Assembly: GCA_023443985.1 (NCBI GenBank)
Contig: JAEZSJ010000154.1
Coordinates: 1 to 24,057 of the forward strand
Length of the DNA stretch: 24,057 bases
From: Verrucomicrobiota bacterium
Lineage (GTDB): Bacteria; Verrucomicrobiota; Verrucomicrobiia; Opitutales; Opitutaceae
Direction of reading: 5' to 3'
Shown: positions 15,909 through 23,085 of the stretch, in pieces
Layout of the letters: every line of letters starts with the position of its first letter
Numbering within the stretch: the first letter of the stretch is position 1
Notes under the pieces: model-generated
Seen by the model: only the letters and a program-made list of their open reading frames with translations
The model's database searches: none
What the model was told of the DNA's origin: nothing
Made by a program: the position numbers and the translations under genes

Positions 15909-16751
15909 TCAGAGGAGCGTCGACTCGATCTGCTCGGCCTTGGCCTTGATGTCGGCGAGGATCTGCTCGTACCGGTCGGGCTTCACGCGGATCTCGGGCA
16001 GGGTGGTGGGCGGGTCGAACTCCGCGCCGACGCGTTTGGCGCCGTTGTCCAGGCCGAGTCCCCAGACGAGGCGGTCGGCCACATGCACGAGGCGGACAAG
16101 GTCGCGGTAGGTCTCACGCGCCTTGTCGGGCTCGCCGTGGTGTTGGCAGACGGTGACGATCGACGGGGGGAAGCGCCACTCGGTGAGCAGGAACGCGGCC
16201 GCGTCGTGGTGGCTGACGCCGAGCAGGCGGCGCTCGACATCGGCGAGCGGCTCGGCGCTGGCGCGCGCCTCGACGATGACTTCCTTGTAGCGGGTCGAGG
16301 CGCTGAGGTTGAGATAGGCGATGCCGATGTCGTGCAGCAGGCCCGCGGTGTAGACATCGGCGCTGACGATCTTGAGCCCGTTGGAATGGTATTCGAGTTG
16401 TTGTGCCGCGATGGCGACGTGCAGGCTGTGGCGCCAGAACGCCACATAGTCGAAGGCGCCGCGGCGGGGGAAGTGGTGGACGAAGACGAGCCCGAGGATG
16501 AGTTGCCGCAGCTGCAGCGTGCCGAGGCGGAGAAACGCCTCCGGCAGCGAGGAGATGGGCGAGGCGCCCCGGACGGCCACCGAGTTGGCGACGCGCAGCA
16601 CGCGGGCGGCCATGGCCGAGTCGGTGGCGAGCACGGTCGCGACCTCGTCGAAGGGCGCATCCTGGTTGATGAGCTCGAGCAGGCGGTGCCCGACGGCGGG
16701 GAGCGGCGGGAGGGGATGTTCGGTCTTCAGTTTGGCGCGGATGTCTTCCAT
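15909..16751 (-). CDS. HDOD-domain signalling protein
   Basis: Stand-alone HDOD protein of 280 residues, cytoplasmic. HDOD domains are relatives of HD phosphohydrolases found in regulators of chemotaxis, motility and stress responses; many are thought to bind partners rather than act as enzymes. The typical start LPPLPAVGHRLLELI (14-28) and the NSV/LG region (ARVLRVANSV, LPEAFLRLGTLQLRQL) are present. H108, H140-D141 (LLHDIGIAYL), H181-H182-D183 and H204-H205 are retained, so a metal site is possible here, unlike in many HDOD proteins. No receiver, GGDEF or other output domain is attached. Its first 25 nt overlap the end of rnc, and mfd follows 21 nt later, so it is co-transcribed with both. 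The role is not known. Confidence 0.9.
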   Translation of the reverse strand: MEDIRAKLKTEHPLPPLPAVGHRLLELINQDAPFDEVATVLATDSAMAARVLRVANSVAVRGASPISSLPEAFLRLGTLQLRQLILGLVFVHHFPRRGAFDYVAFWRHSLHVAIAAQQLEYHSNGLKIVSADVYTAGLLHDIGIAYLNLSASTRYKEVIVEARASAEPLADVERRLLGVSHHDAAAFLLTEWRFPPSIVTVCQHHGEPDKARETYRDLVRLVHVADRLVWGLGLDNGAKRVGAEFDPPTTLPEIRVKPDRYEQILADIKAKAEQIESTLL

Positions 16752-17434
16752 TGGCGGAGCGCTTCGCGGGCGGCGTTTTCCTCGGCTTCTTTCTTGGACC
16801 GGCCGGAACCGGTCCCGATGAGTCGGCCGAGGAGGTGGAGGTGGACGTCGAAGTGGCGGTTGTGTGGCTGGCCCTGGGTCTGGATCACCTCGTAGCGCAG
16901 CGCGGTGTTGCCGTGCTCGGGCTGGACGAGTTCCTGGAGGCGGCCCTTGGGGTTGTCGCCCTCCTCGGGGCCGTCGAGGCGGCGGGAGAGGGGACCGTAC
17001 CAGCGCAGCACGGCGGCGCGGGTGGGCTCGATGCCTCCATCGAGGTAGAGCGCCCCGACCAGGGCTTCGAACCCGTCCTCGAGCGAGGAGGCGCGTTCGC
17101 GGCCACCAGTCTGCTCTTCGGCGGGGCTGAACTCGAGCGCCTGGTCCAGACCGAGTTCGCGGGCGAGCGTGACGAGGAAGGCCCCTTTGGTGAGGGCGGC
17201 TCGTCGGCGGCTGAGCACACCCTCGCGGGCCGCGGGGTCCGCTCGGTAGAGGGCCTCGGAGATGATGAGTTGCAGCACGGCGTCCCCGAGGAACTCGAGC
17301 CGTTGGTTGCTGGAGACGCCGGGGGTGAGCGCCGCGGCCGAGGGATGGCGCAGGGCATCGGCGAGCAGGGCTTGGTTGCGGAACGCGTAACCGAGCTTCT
17401 CTTCTAGTCGGGCGATCTGGGCGGCGGTTCCCAT
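16727..17434 (-). CDS. rnc: Ribonuclease III
   Basis: Double-strand-specific endoribonuclease that processes rRNA precursors and structured mRNAs, 235 residues, a normal length. The catalytic domain has the signature QRLEFLGDAVLQL with E47 and D51, and the second acidic pair D120 and E123 in EDGFEALVGALYLDGG. The double-stranded RNA-binding domain covers about 160-230, with NPKGRLQELVQ and GRSKKEAEENAAREAL. The ATG at 17434 gives the usual short N-terminus before EEKLGYAF; the frame remains open upstream by chance but is not protein-like. No Shine-Dalgarno is present; the leader is CTTTATCTCGTTCTTCGTCC, almost all pyrimidine. The first gene of the rnc-HDOD-mfd-surA-like block. Confidence 0.96.
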   Translation of the reverse strand: MGTAAQIARLEEKLGYAFRNQALLADALRHPSAAALTPGVSSNQRLEFLGDAVLQLIISEALYRADPAAREGVLSRRRAALTKGAFLVTLARELGLDQALEFSPAEEQTGGRERASSLEDGFEALVGALYLDGGIEPTRAAVLRWYGPLSRRLDGPEEGDNPKGRLQELVQPEHGNTALRYEVIQTQGQPHNRHFDVHLHLLGRLIGTGSGRSKKEAEENAAREALRQWKTSAPN

Positions 17435-17529
17435 CGGACGAAGAACGAGATAAAGGCTTCTACCTATCGGCGGAAGCGACAAAATGCGAAGCAGATTCGA
17501 TCCGACGCGGAGGCGGCGGGCAAGCGGCG
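17435..17529 (-). promoter_or_regulatory. Likely promoter and leader region of rnc
   Basis: These 95 nt between the upstream permease stop and rnc contain a relatively AT-rich patch (about 17440-17490). On the minus strand TTCGCA and ATAGGT occur with 17-nt spacing, a weak match to -35/-10. The last 20 nt before the ATG are C/T-rich. RNase III often cleaves its own leader in other bacteria, but I see no obvious long stem here. Low confidence. Confidence 0.3.
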
Positions 17530-18321
17530 TCAGGAGCTTGCGCTGGTATAGCGCCGGATTCCGGCGTGGAACACCCCGCAGGCGATGCCGCACCAGCCGA
17601 GGGCCAGCGCGGCGAGCCACAGGACGTGCGGCCACTCGAGCCGGCCGAGAAGGGCGGAGGCGGGGACGTTGGTGACGACGACGGCAGGCAGGGCGTAGAC
17701 GAAGACGATGTTCGTGAACAGGCTCGTGAACGCCGAACGCGGCAGCCGGCCGAACTCCGCGACCGTGAAGTAGCTGCCCTCGATCCCCTCGGTCTTCACA
17801 ATCCAGAACGTGAGCGAGGCCATCAACAGCAGCAGGCTGAAGTGGACCACCAGTCCGATCGCGACGAGGGCGGCGTAGAGCAGGGCTCCGCCGAAGGTGA
17901 ACGGAAGGTGCAATTCGTGGGCGGCGTAGGCGACCACGCCCAACGCGACGATGGCGTTGGCAAGGCCGTCGGGGTCGAGCTTGCGGGTGGCGACCATGAA
18001 GAGCGGCCGGCCGGGCTGGGTGAGGTAGAAGTCGAAGCTGCCGGTGCGGACGTTGCGGCCGAGTTCGAAGAGGTTGGTCCAGAAGAAGCCCATCAGGAGC
18101 CGTTGGACGAGGAGTGCGGTGCCGAGCAGGAGCAGCATCTCGTGTTTGTTCCAGCCGGCGACGGAGTCGGTGTGGCCGTAAATGACCTGGATCAGGAGGA
18201 GGTTCACCGCCATCCAGGCGAACTCGACGGTGGTCCAGAGCAGGAAATCGAAGCGGAACATCATGGTCCGCACGAGCGAGTACCGCACGCAGGCGAGCCA
18301 GAGCCGGAGGTAGTGAGGCAT
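17530..18321 (-). CDS. ABC-2 type transporter permease (COG3694-like)
   Basis: Integral membrane permease of 263 residues with about six membrane segments (for example FDFLLWTTVEFAWMAVNLLL, ALLYAALVAIGLVVHFSLLL, HVLWLAALALGWCGIACGVF). The motifs GSFDFYLTQPGRPLF and SLFTNIVFVYALPAVVV are typical of the ABC-2 permease family that pairs with a second, related permease and a COG4586-type ATPase. The substrate is unknown. The start at 18321 follows the upstream permease stop after 42 nt, and the leader is pyrimidine-rich (CCGCTCCACCGCCTCACCC) with no Shine-Dalgarno. It forms a pair with the next entry, probably a heterodimer in the membrane. No ABC ATPase gene is present in the window. Confidence 0.9.
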   Translation of the reverse strand: MPHYLRLWLACVRYSLVRTMMFRFDFLLWTTVEFAWMAVNLLLIQVIYGHTDSVAGWNKHEMLLLLGTALLVQRLLMGFFWTNLFELGRNVRTGSFDFYLTQPGRPLFMVATRKLDPDGLANAIVALGVVAYAAHELHLPFTFGGALLYAALVAIGLVVHFSLLLLMASLTFWIVKTEGIEGSYFTVAEFGRLPRSAFTSLFTNIVFVYALPAVVVTNVPASALLGRLEWPHVLWLAALALGWCGIACGVFHAGIRRYTSASS

Positions 18322-18363
18322 GGGTGAGGCGGTGGAGCGGCTGGGACGGTGGTGTGCGCGGGC

Positions 18364-19173
18364 TCAGCCCCCGACGGCGGTGTGCTTGCGCAGGCCCCCG
18401 GCCCAGAGGGCGCGGGCCAGGCCCATGGCGACGACCACCCAGGCCCCCTGGATGGCCAGCCCGTGGAGCGCCTCATCGAGCGAGTCGATGCGGCCGGTGA
18501 GAATGGCCGCCGGGAAATACATCTGGTAGGGGAACGGAAGATACTGCGCGACCGCGAGCACGCGCGGGCTGAGCAGGTCGAGCGGGAACATCGCGCCGCC
18601 GAGCGAGGTTTCCACCGCGTAGGAGAGGATCACGAAGCCCTGGATCTCGAGGAACCAGAACGCGAGCAGGCCGAAACAGAACGCGATCGTGAACTGGAGC
18701 GCGGCGGCAAGCACCATCGCCGCGAGGCCGACCGGCAGCCGCCACGGCTCGGCGGGAAACGTGAGCTGGTCGATGATCCAGGGCGAGACGGCGAGCAGCG
18801 GCACGAACACGAGCAGGCCCGACACGATGCGCGCCGAGGCGAAGAGGCTCAGGCGGTAGCCGAAGTAGTTCACGGGCTTGAGCAGGAACTGGTTGATCAG
18901 GCCGTTGCGGATCTCCTCGCCGATCTGGTAGTCCTCGTTGAACGCCCCGACCATGAACTGGAGCGCGAGCACGACCACGAAGTAGGTGAGCGTCTCGCGG
19001 ACATCAAACCCGCCCATCTGCGCGACGCCGCTGTAGGCCGCGCCCCAAAGAATGAAGACGAGGCAGAGGTGGACGAGCGAGAACGAGCCGCGGATGAAGA
19101 AGTTCCAGCGGTAGACGAGCGCGCTCTGCAGGCCGACCGAGAACACATGACCGTACTTGCGCAGCAGCGTCAT
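18364..19173 (-). CDS. ABC-2 type transporter permease (COG4587-like)
   Basis: Integral membrane permease of 269 residues, partner of the following permease gene. It starts MTLLRKYGHVFSVGLQSALVY, which is characteristic of the COG4587-type permease, and has about six membrane segments, with the conserved loop EEIRNGLINQFLLKPVNYFGY between the second and third. In the known arrangement the permeases follow the ATPase gene; here the gene directly upstream (41 nt) is a ParA-type ATPase, which is not an ABC ATPase. The ATG at 19173 was preferred to upstream possibilities because the open frame before it is Arg/Pro-rich and lies inside the parA coding region. Leader pyrimidine-rich. Confidence 0.92.
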   Translation of the reverse strand: MTLLRKYGHVFSVGLQSALVYRWNFFIRGSFSLVHLCLVFILWGAAYSGVAQMGGFDVRETLTYFVVVLALQFMVGAFNEDYQIGEEIRNGLINQFLLKPVNYFGYRLSLFASARIVSGLLVFVPLLAVSPWIIDQLTFPAEPWRLPVGLAAMVLAAALQFTIAFCFGLLAFWFLEIQGFVILSYAVETSLGGAMFPLDLLSPRVLAVAQYLPFPYQMYFPAAILTGRIDSLDEALHGLAIQGAWVVVAMGLARALWAGGLRKHTAVGG

Positions 19174-19214
19174 GGCGCGGGAGGGACGGGAGCGGCGGGC
19201 GGGACGCGGGCCGC

Positions 19215-19994
19215 TCACTTCAGCGCGAACCGCTCGATGACCTCCTTGGCGAGGTTCTTGTAGGCGGTCGCGCCGGGGCTGGTCGGGTCGTAGGCGAAGA
19301 TCGTCTTGCCGAAGCTCGGGGCCTCGCTGAGGCGGACCGTGCGCGGAATCACGCTCTCGAAGACCTTGTCGGGGAGGTGTTGTCTCACTTCGTCGACGAC
19401 CTGTCGGGCGAGCTTGGTGCGGATGTCGTACATTGTCATCACCACGCCGCCGACCTCGAGGCCGGGGTTCACGCCGGCCTCCTTGAGACGCTGGACGACT
19501 TTCAGGATCTGGCCGAGGCCCTCGAGCGCGAGGTACTCGCACTGGAGCGCGATGAGCAGGTAGTCCGCGGCGGCGAGGCTGTTCATCGAGAGCATGCCCA
19601 AGGCCGGGGGACAATCGATGATGATCGCCCGGAAACGCTCGGAGTCGTGCAGCGGCTGGAGACAGGTGCGGAGGCGCTGCAGGTAGTTTTCCGTCTGCGC
19701 CAGCTCCATCTCGGCGGCTGCAAGATCCTCCTCGGAGGGCAGCAGCCAGAGGTCGGGAATCGAGGTCTGCACGACCAGGTCCGCGGCGGAGCCCTCGCCG
19801 TGGAGCGGCCGGTAGATGCTGCGGCCTTCGGTGCGCTCATGCCCGAGTCCGCTCGTGGCGTTGCCCTGTGGATCGAGATCGATCACGAGCGTCGGGATCT
19901 TTCGGGCCGCGAGCGACGCGGCGAGGTTGATGGCCGTGGTGGTCTTGCCGACTCCGCCTTTTTGGTTGGCGATGGTGAACGTCGTCGCGGGCAT
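19215..19994 (-). CDS. ParA/Soj-family Walker-type ATPase
   Basis: Chromosome- or cargo-partitioning ATPase of 259 residues, cytoplasmic and nucleoid-binding. The deviant Walker A motif is QKGGVGKTTT (K12, K17), with DLDPQGNATSG at 39-49 and Walker B IIIDCPPALG (D127); the later SVIPRTVRLSEAPSFGKTI is typical of chromosomal Soj/ParA. Length is normal. Chromosomal parA is usually followed by parB and near the origin with gid genes; no parB is next to it here. Instead two ABC-2 permease genes follow after 41 nt. It may be chromosomal Soj with parB elsewhere or an orphan ParA that positions another cargo; the sequence does not decide this. A CTAG-containing element lies 35 nt upstream of the ATG. 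Confidence 0.93.
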   Translation of the reverse strand: MPATTFTIANQKGGVGKTTTAINLAASLAARKIPTLVIDLDPQGNATSGLGHERTEGRSIYRPLHGEGSAADLVVQTSIPDLWLLPSEEDLAAAEMELAQTENYLQRLRTCLQPLHDSERFRAIIIDCPPALGMLSMNSLAAADYLLIALQCEYLALEGLGQILKVVQRLKEAGVNPGLEVGGVVMTMYDIRTKLARQVVDEVRQHLPDKVFESVIPRTVRLSEAPSFGKTIFAYDPTSPGATAYKNLAKEVIERFALK

Positions 19995-20025
19995 GTTCGG
20001 GGCATGCTGCCGCGACCGGGCGGCG

Positions 20026-20032
20026 AGTCTAG
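20026..20032 (-). promoter_or_regulatory. CTAG element upstream of parA, possible -10 region
   Basis: On the minus strand CTGCGGACTAGACTC occurs about 35 nt before the parA start. TAGACT resembles a -10 hexamer and CTAG is otherwise nearly absent from the window. No -35 match at the standard spacing is apparent. Confidence 0.35.
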
Positions 20033-20117
20033 TCCGCAGTTGTCGGCACGGACGGATCGGCGCTGGGCGCCCCGCGGCCCGTCGGGACCGTGGGGGGAGT
20101 CGGCAGGTGTCGCGATC

Positions 20118-20375
20118 TCAAGCCGTCCGCGTGCGGCGGGCGGGGTTGAGATTGGAGTAGGTCGGTCCGACTTCGTCCTTCCGCTGGGGAAGATAGACGG
20201 TGTAGTCCGTCGGTTCCGGCTCGTCGCCCGGCTGGCGGGCGAGATTCGGACGACTCGGGATGCGCGGCGCCGGTTCGACCTTCTGGTCGCTTGACACTTT
20301 GTCGGCTCCGGGCGCGGCGAAGGCGAGCACGGTGGAGTAGCTCGCGGCGCTTTGGACTGGAACAGACGTGGTCAT
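20118..20375 (-). CDS. Small hypothetical protein (85 aa), low-complexity
   Basis: Possible gene from ATG 20375 giving 85 residues: MTTSVPVQSAASYSTVLAF at the start, then a mainly disordered chain rich in Pro, Asp, Glu and Arg, ending TDYTVYLPQRKDEVGPTY and an Arg-rich tail. There are no domains, cysteines or membrane segments, and no Shine-Dalgarno sequence. The region is divergent from purH and upstream of parA. The amino-acid make-up (Tyr, Val, Lys, Asp rather than only Arg/Ala/Gly/Pro) argues against a pure GC-driven shadow, but I cannot exclude that this is non-coding. No function can be suggested. Confidence 0.42.
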   Translation of the reverse strand: MTTSVPVQSAASYSTVLAFAAPGADKVSSDQKVEPAPRIPSRPNLARQPGDEPEPTDYTVYLPQRKDEVGPTYSNLNPARRTRTA

Positions 20376-20470
20376 GAATTCTCGCGGCGGTGATCGACCC
20401 GGCCCGGAAGGAGTTGAGCGGGGCGGAGCGGAATGAGGCAACGACCTCAGGATCGGCGGGACCTGCGGCC

Positions 20471-20477
20471 CTAGCCG
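20471..20477 (+). promoter_or_regulatory. CTAG element upstream of purH, possible promoter part
   Basis: CCTGCGGCCCTAGCCGG occurs 75 nt before the purH start. Its CTGCGG-CTAG arrangement resembles the element before parA on the other strand. A -10 role (TAGCCG) is speculative; no -35 is visible. The 170-nt gap between the 85-aa gene and purH holds nothing else I can name, and no purine riboswitch fold is evident. Confidence 0.28.
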
Positions 20478-20545
20478 GCACCCGGAGATCCGCCCCGGCG
20501 GCTTTGGGATTGCCGCCGATTTCCGGCCTGCCGAAAAACGTGCCA

Positions 20546-22093
20546 ATGGAAAAGCTCGCGCTCATCTCCGTCAGCGACAAACGCGGCCTCGTCGAATTCG
20601 CGAAGGCCCTCGTGCAGCAGCACGGCTACCGGATCCTCTCCACCGGCGGCACCGCCAAGCTCCTGCAACAGGCCGGCCTTCCGGTCACCGAGGTGGGCGC
20701 CCACACCGGCTTCCCGGAGATCATGGAGGGTCGCGTGAAGACGCTGCACCCGAAGGTGCACGGCGGCCTGCTCTGCCGGCGCGACAAGCCCGAGCACCTC
20801 GCGCAGGCGAAGGAGCACGGCATCGCGCTCATCGACCTCGTGGTGGTCAACCTGTATCCGTTCGAGGCCACCGTCGCGAAGGCCGACGTGACCTTCGAGG
20901 ACGCGATCGAGAACATCGACATCGGCGGCCCTTCGATGCTGCGCAGTGCGGCGAAGAACCATGAGTCGGTCGCGGTCGTCTGCGACCCGGACGACTACTC
21001 GGCGGTCGTCGCCACGCTGGGAGACGAGATGAAGATGCACGCGCTCCGCCGGAAGCTCGCGTTGAAGGTCTTCGAGCGCACCTCCTCCTACGACCGCGCG
21101 ATCGCCGCGTATCTGTCGAAACAGGTCGACGAGCCCGACATGGACGCCATCGCCGGCTTCCCCGCGCGCTACGAGCTGAGCCTCCCGAAGGCCTCGGGCC
21201 TGCGCTACGGCGAGAATCCGCACCAGAAGGCGGCGCTCTACGGCCGGTTCTACGACCATTTCGAACAGCTCCAGGGCAAGGAGCTCTCGTACAACAACAT
21301 TCTGGATATCACCTCGGCCACGTACCTCATCGGCGAGTTCCAGCGGCCGACGGTGGCGATCCTCAAGCACACGAACCCGTGCGGCGTCGCCAGTGCCGAG
21401 ACGCTCCTCGCCGCCTGGGACAAGGCCTACGCCACCGACCGCCAGGCCCCCTTCGGCGGGATCATCGTGGTCAACCAGACGCTCGGCGCCGACCTCGCCG
21501 AGCAGATCAAGGAGATCTTCACCGAGGTGATCATCGCCCCGGCCTTCACCGACGAGGCGCGCGCGATCTTCGCCAAGAAGAAGAACCTCCGCCTCATGAT
21601 CGCCAAGCAGGCGCCCGGCGCCGAGAACCTCCTCGAGGTCCGCTCGGTCATCGGCGGCCTGCTGGTGCAGGACCACGACACGACCCTCGGCGACGTGAAG
21701 TCGTTCAAGGTCGTCACGAAACGCCAGCCCACGGAGGAGGAGTGGGCCGGCATGCTCTTCGGCTGGAAGATCGGCAAACACGTTAAGTCGAACTCCATCG
21801 TCTACGTGAAGGGCGAACAGACGCTCGGCATCGGCGCAGGCCAGATGGCGCGCGTCGACAGCTCGCGCATCGCGGTGTGGAAGGCCGGCGAGGCGGGCTT
21901 GAGCCTGCAGGGCAGCATCGTCGCCTCCGAGGCGCTCTTCCCGTTCGCCGACGGCCTGATCGCCGCGGCCGACGCCGGCGCCACCGCCGCGATCCAGCCC
22001 GGCGGCTCCGTGCGCGACGAGGAAGTCATCAAGGCCGCCGACGAGCGCGGCATGGCGATGGTCTTCACCGGCATCCGCCACTTCAAACACTGA
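20546..22093 (+). CDS. purH: Bifunctional AICAR formyltransferase / IMP cyclohydrolase PurH
   Basis: Catalyses the last two steps of purine synthesis: formyl transfer from 10-formyl-tetrahydrofolate to AICAR, then ring closure to IMP. 515 residues, the usual length. The N-terminal cyclohydrolase domain (about 1-195) has LALISVSDKRGLVEFAKAL, RILSTGGTAKLLQ, GRVKTLHPKVHGGLL and NLYPFEATVA. The C-terminal transformylase domain includes LRYGENPHQKAALYG, SYNNILD and KHTNPCGVAS with the catalytic K274-H275 pair, and ends with IQPGGSVRDEEVIKAADE and MVFTGIRHFKH, typical of the family. The ATG at 20546 gives the standard MEKLALISVSDK start; no Shine-Dalgarno. A strong hairpin lies 36 nt after the stop. 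Confidence 0.98.
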   Translation: MEKLALISVSDKRGLVEFAKALVQQHGYRILSTGGTAKLLQQAGLPVTEVGAHTGFPEIMEGRVKTLHPKVHGGLLCRRDKPEHLAQAKEHGIALIDLVVVNLYPFEATVAKADVTFEDAIENIDIGGPSMLRSAAKNHESVAVVCDPDDYSAVVATLGDEMKMHALRRKLALKVFERTSSYDRAIAAYLSKQVDEPDMDAIAGFPARYELSLPKASGLRYGENPHQKAALYGRFYDHFEQLQGKELSYNNILDITSATYLIGEFQRPTVAILKHTNPCGVASAETLLAAWDKAYATDRQAPFGGIIVVNQTLGADLAEQIKEIFTEVIIAPAFTDEARAIFAKKKNLRLMIAKQAPGAENLLEVRSVIGGLLVQDHDTTLGDVKSFKVVTKRQPTEEEWAGMLFGWKIGKHVKSNSIVYVKGEQTLGIGAGQMARVDSSRIAVWKAGEAGLSLQGSIVASEALFPFADGLIAAADAGATAAIQPGGSVRDEEVIKAADERGMAMVFTGIRHFKH

Positions 22094-22128
22094 GCCGGCT
22101 CCGGACTCGCCCGGCGCAACGAACTCTC

Positions 22129-22156
22129 GCGGGCCGCTCCAACCGGGGCGGCCCGC
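22129..22156 (+). terminator. Terminator-like GC hairpin after purH
   Basis: A 12-bp stem GCGGGCCGCTCC / GGGGCGGCCCGC with one G-U pair and loop AACC, 36 nt beyond the purH stop. No U-tract follows (TGCGTTGGCG), so it may work with Rho or protect the mRNA end instead of terminating by itself. Confidence 0.55.
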
Positions 22157-22219
22157 TGCGTTGGCGGGGATTCTTGGGGGATCGCTGGCAACTCCGGCGC
22201 CGCGCGACATGGTCCGCGT

Positions 22220-23002
22220 ATGCCACGCGGAACTCTGCTCCTCATCGGCGGCCTCGCCGCCCTCGCGCTCGTGCTCGGCTGCACCACCGTGCCGGAGACC
22301 GGTCGCCGCCAGCTCATGCTCATCGGCCCCGCCGAGGAGGCGCAGATGGGGTTGTCCGCCTTCGCCGACATCAAGAACCAGCAGCCGATCAGCCGCGACG
22401 CCGCGGCGAACGCCCGCGTGCAGCGAATCGGGGCGCGCATCGCCCCCGCCGTCGGACGCGACCTGCCCAACGCCGAGTGGGAGTTCGTCGTGTTCGAGTC
22501 GGAGCAGGTGAACGCGTTTGCGCTGCCCGGCGGCAAAGTCGGTGTCTACACCGGCCTGCTCGCGCTCGCGGAGAGCGACGACGAACTCGCCGCCGTGATG
22601 GGCCACGAGATCGCGCACGTGAGCGCGCGCCACGGCGCCGAACGCACGTCGCAGCAGCTCGGGGCGGCGTTGCTGGGCGTCGGTTTGACGGTCGCCACGG
22701 ACGACGCGAAGTACCGCGACCAGATCCGGCTCGCGTACGGCCTGGCCGCGGCCGGCACCGTGCTGAAGTACTCGCGCGACCACGAGAGCGAGGCCGACCA
22801 CATCGGACTGCTCTACATGGCGCGCGCCGGTTACGACCCGGCGGCGGCGATCAGCTTCTGGCGCAAAATGGCGGCGAAATCGAAGGGCGGCACGTGGATG
22901 CCCGAATGGCTGTCGACCCACCCCTCGGACGAGACTCGCATCCGGCAGCTCGAGGGCTGGCTGCCGGAGGTGCGCCCGATCTACGAGGCGAACCGGCGCT
23001 GA
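22220..23002 (+). CDS. M48-family metalloprotease lipoprotein
   Basis: Zinc peptidase of 260 residues anchored to the membrane as a lipoprotein, similar in layout to the LoiP/YcaL-type envelope quality-control proteases. The signal peptide has the lipobox LVLGC with C21 as the modified residue, followed by TTVPETGRRQLML, the usual start of this subgroup. The zinc site is HEIAH (H129, E130, H133) with the third ligand E191 in HESEADHIG. Further typical parts are FALPGGKVGVYTGLL and the late WLSTHPSDETRIRQLE. The family acts on misfolded envelope proteins in other bacteria; a specific substrate cannot be deduced. The ATG at 22220 fits the signal peptide. A hairpin follows the stop after 7 nt. 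The gene is on the same strand as purH, 126 nt after it. Confidence 0.95.
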   Translation: MPRGTLLLIGGLAALALVLGCTTVPETGRRQLMLIGPAEEAQMGLSAFADIKNQQPISRDAAANARVQRIGARIAPAVGRDLPNAEWEFVVFESEQVNAFALPGGKVGVYTGLLALAESDDELAAVMGHEIAHVSARHGAERTSQQLGAALLGVGLTVATDDAKYRDQIRLAYGLAAAGTVLKYSRDHESEADHIGLLYMARAGYDPAAAISFWRKMAAKSKGGTWMPEWLSTHPSDETRIRQLEGWLPEVRPIYEANRR

Positions 23003-23009
23003 CCCGGCA

Positions 23010-23028
23010 CCGCCCGTGGGGCGGGCGG
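23010..23028 (+). terminator. Short GC hairpin after the M48 gene
   Basis: Perfect 7-bp stem CCGCCCG / CGGGCGG with loop TGGGG, 7 nt beyond the M48 stop. There is no U-tract. It may be a weak or Rho-assisted terminator. Confidence 0.45.
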
Positions 23029-23048
23029 ACGGCGGCGCGTGGTTCCGG

Positions 23049-23054
23049 CTAGCG
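23049..23054 (+). promoter_or_regulatory. CTAG element upstream of the M20 peptidase, possible -10 region
   Basis: TTCCGGCTAGCGGC occurs 37 nt before the M20 start, in an 83-nt gap. CTAG is very rare in the window and repeatedly found at such distances, so it may be part of a promoter. No -35 is evident. Confidence 0.3.
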
Positions 23055-23085
23055 GCGGCGCGGTTTTCCGATCATCGTGCATGCC

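Noticed and set aside
12432..16895. Plus-strand open frame of 1487 codons
   Set aside because: It lies antisense to mfd, HDOD and rnc, all with clear family motifs. Its product is Arg/Glu/Asp/Ala-rich without domains. High GC removes stop codons in the opposite frame, so this is a shadow.
17435..17635. N-terminal extension of RNase III by 67 residues
   Set aside because: The frame stays open upstream but runs into the permease gene and is Arg/Leu-rich. The ATG at 17434 gives the normal RNase III N-terminus.
20376..20545. Purine riboswitch before purH
   Set aside because: The leader is GC-rich and I could not find the conserved loop sequences or three-way junction expected of a purine aptamer, so there is no support.
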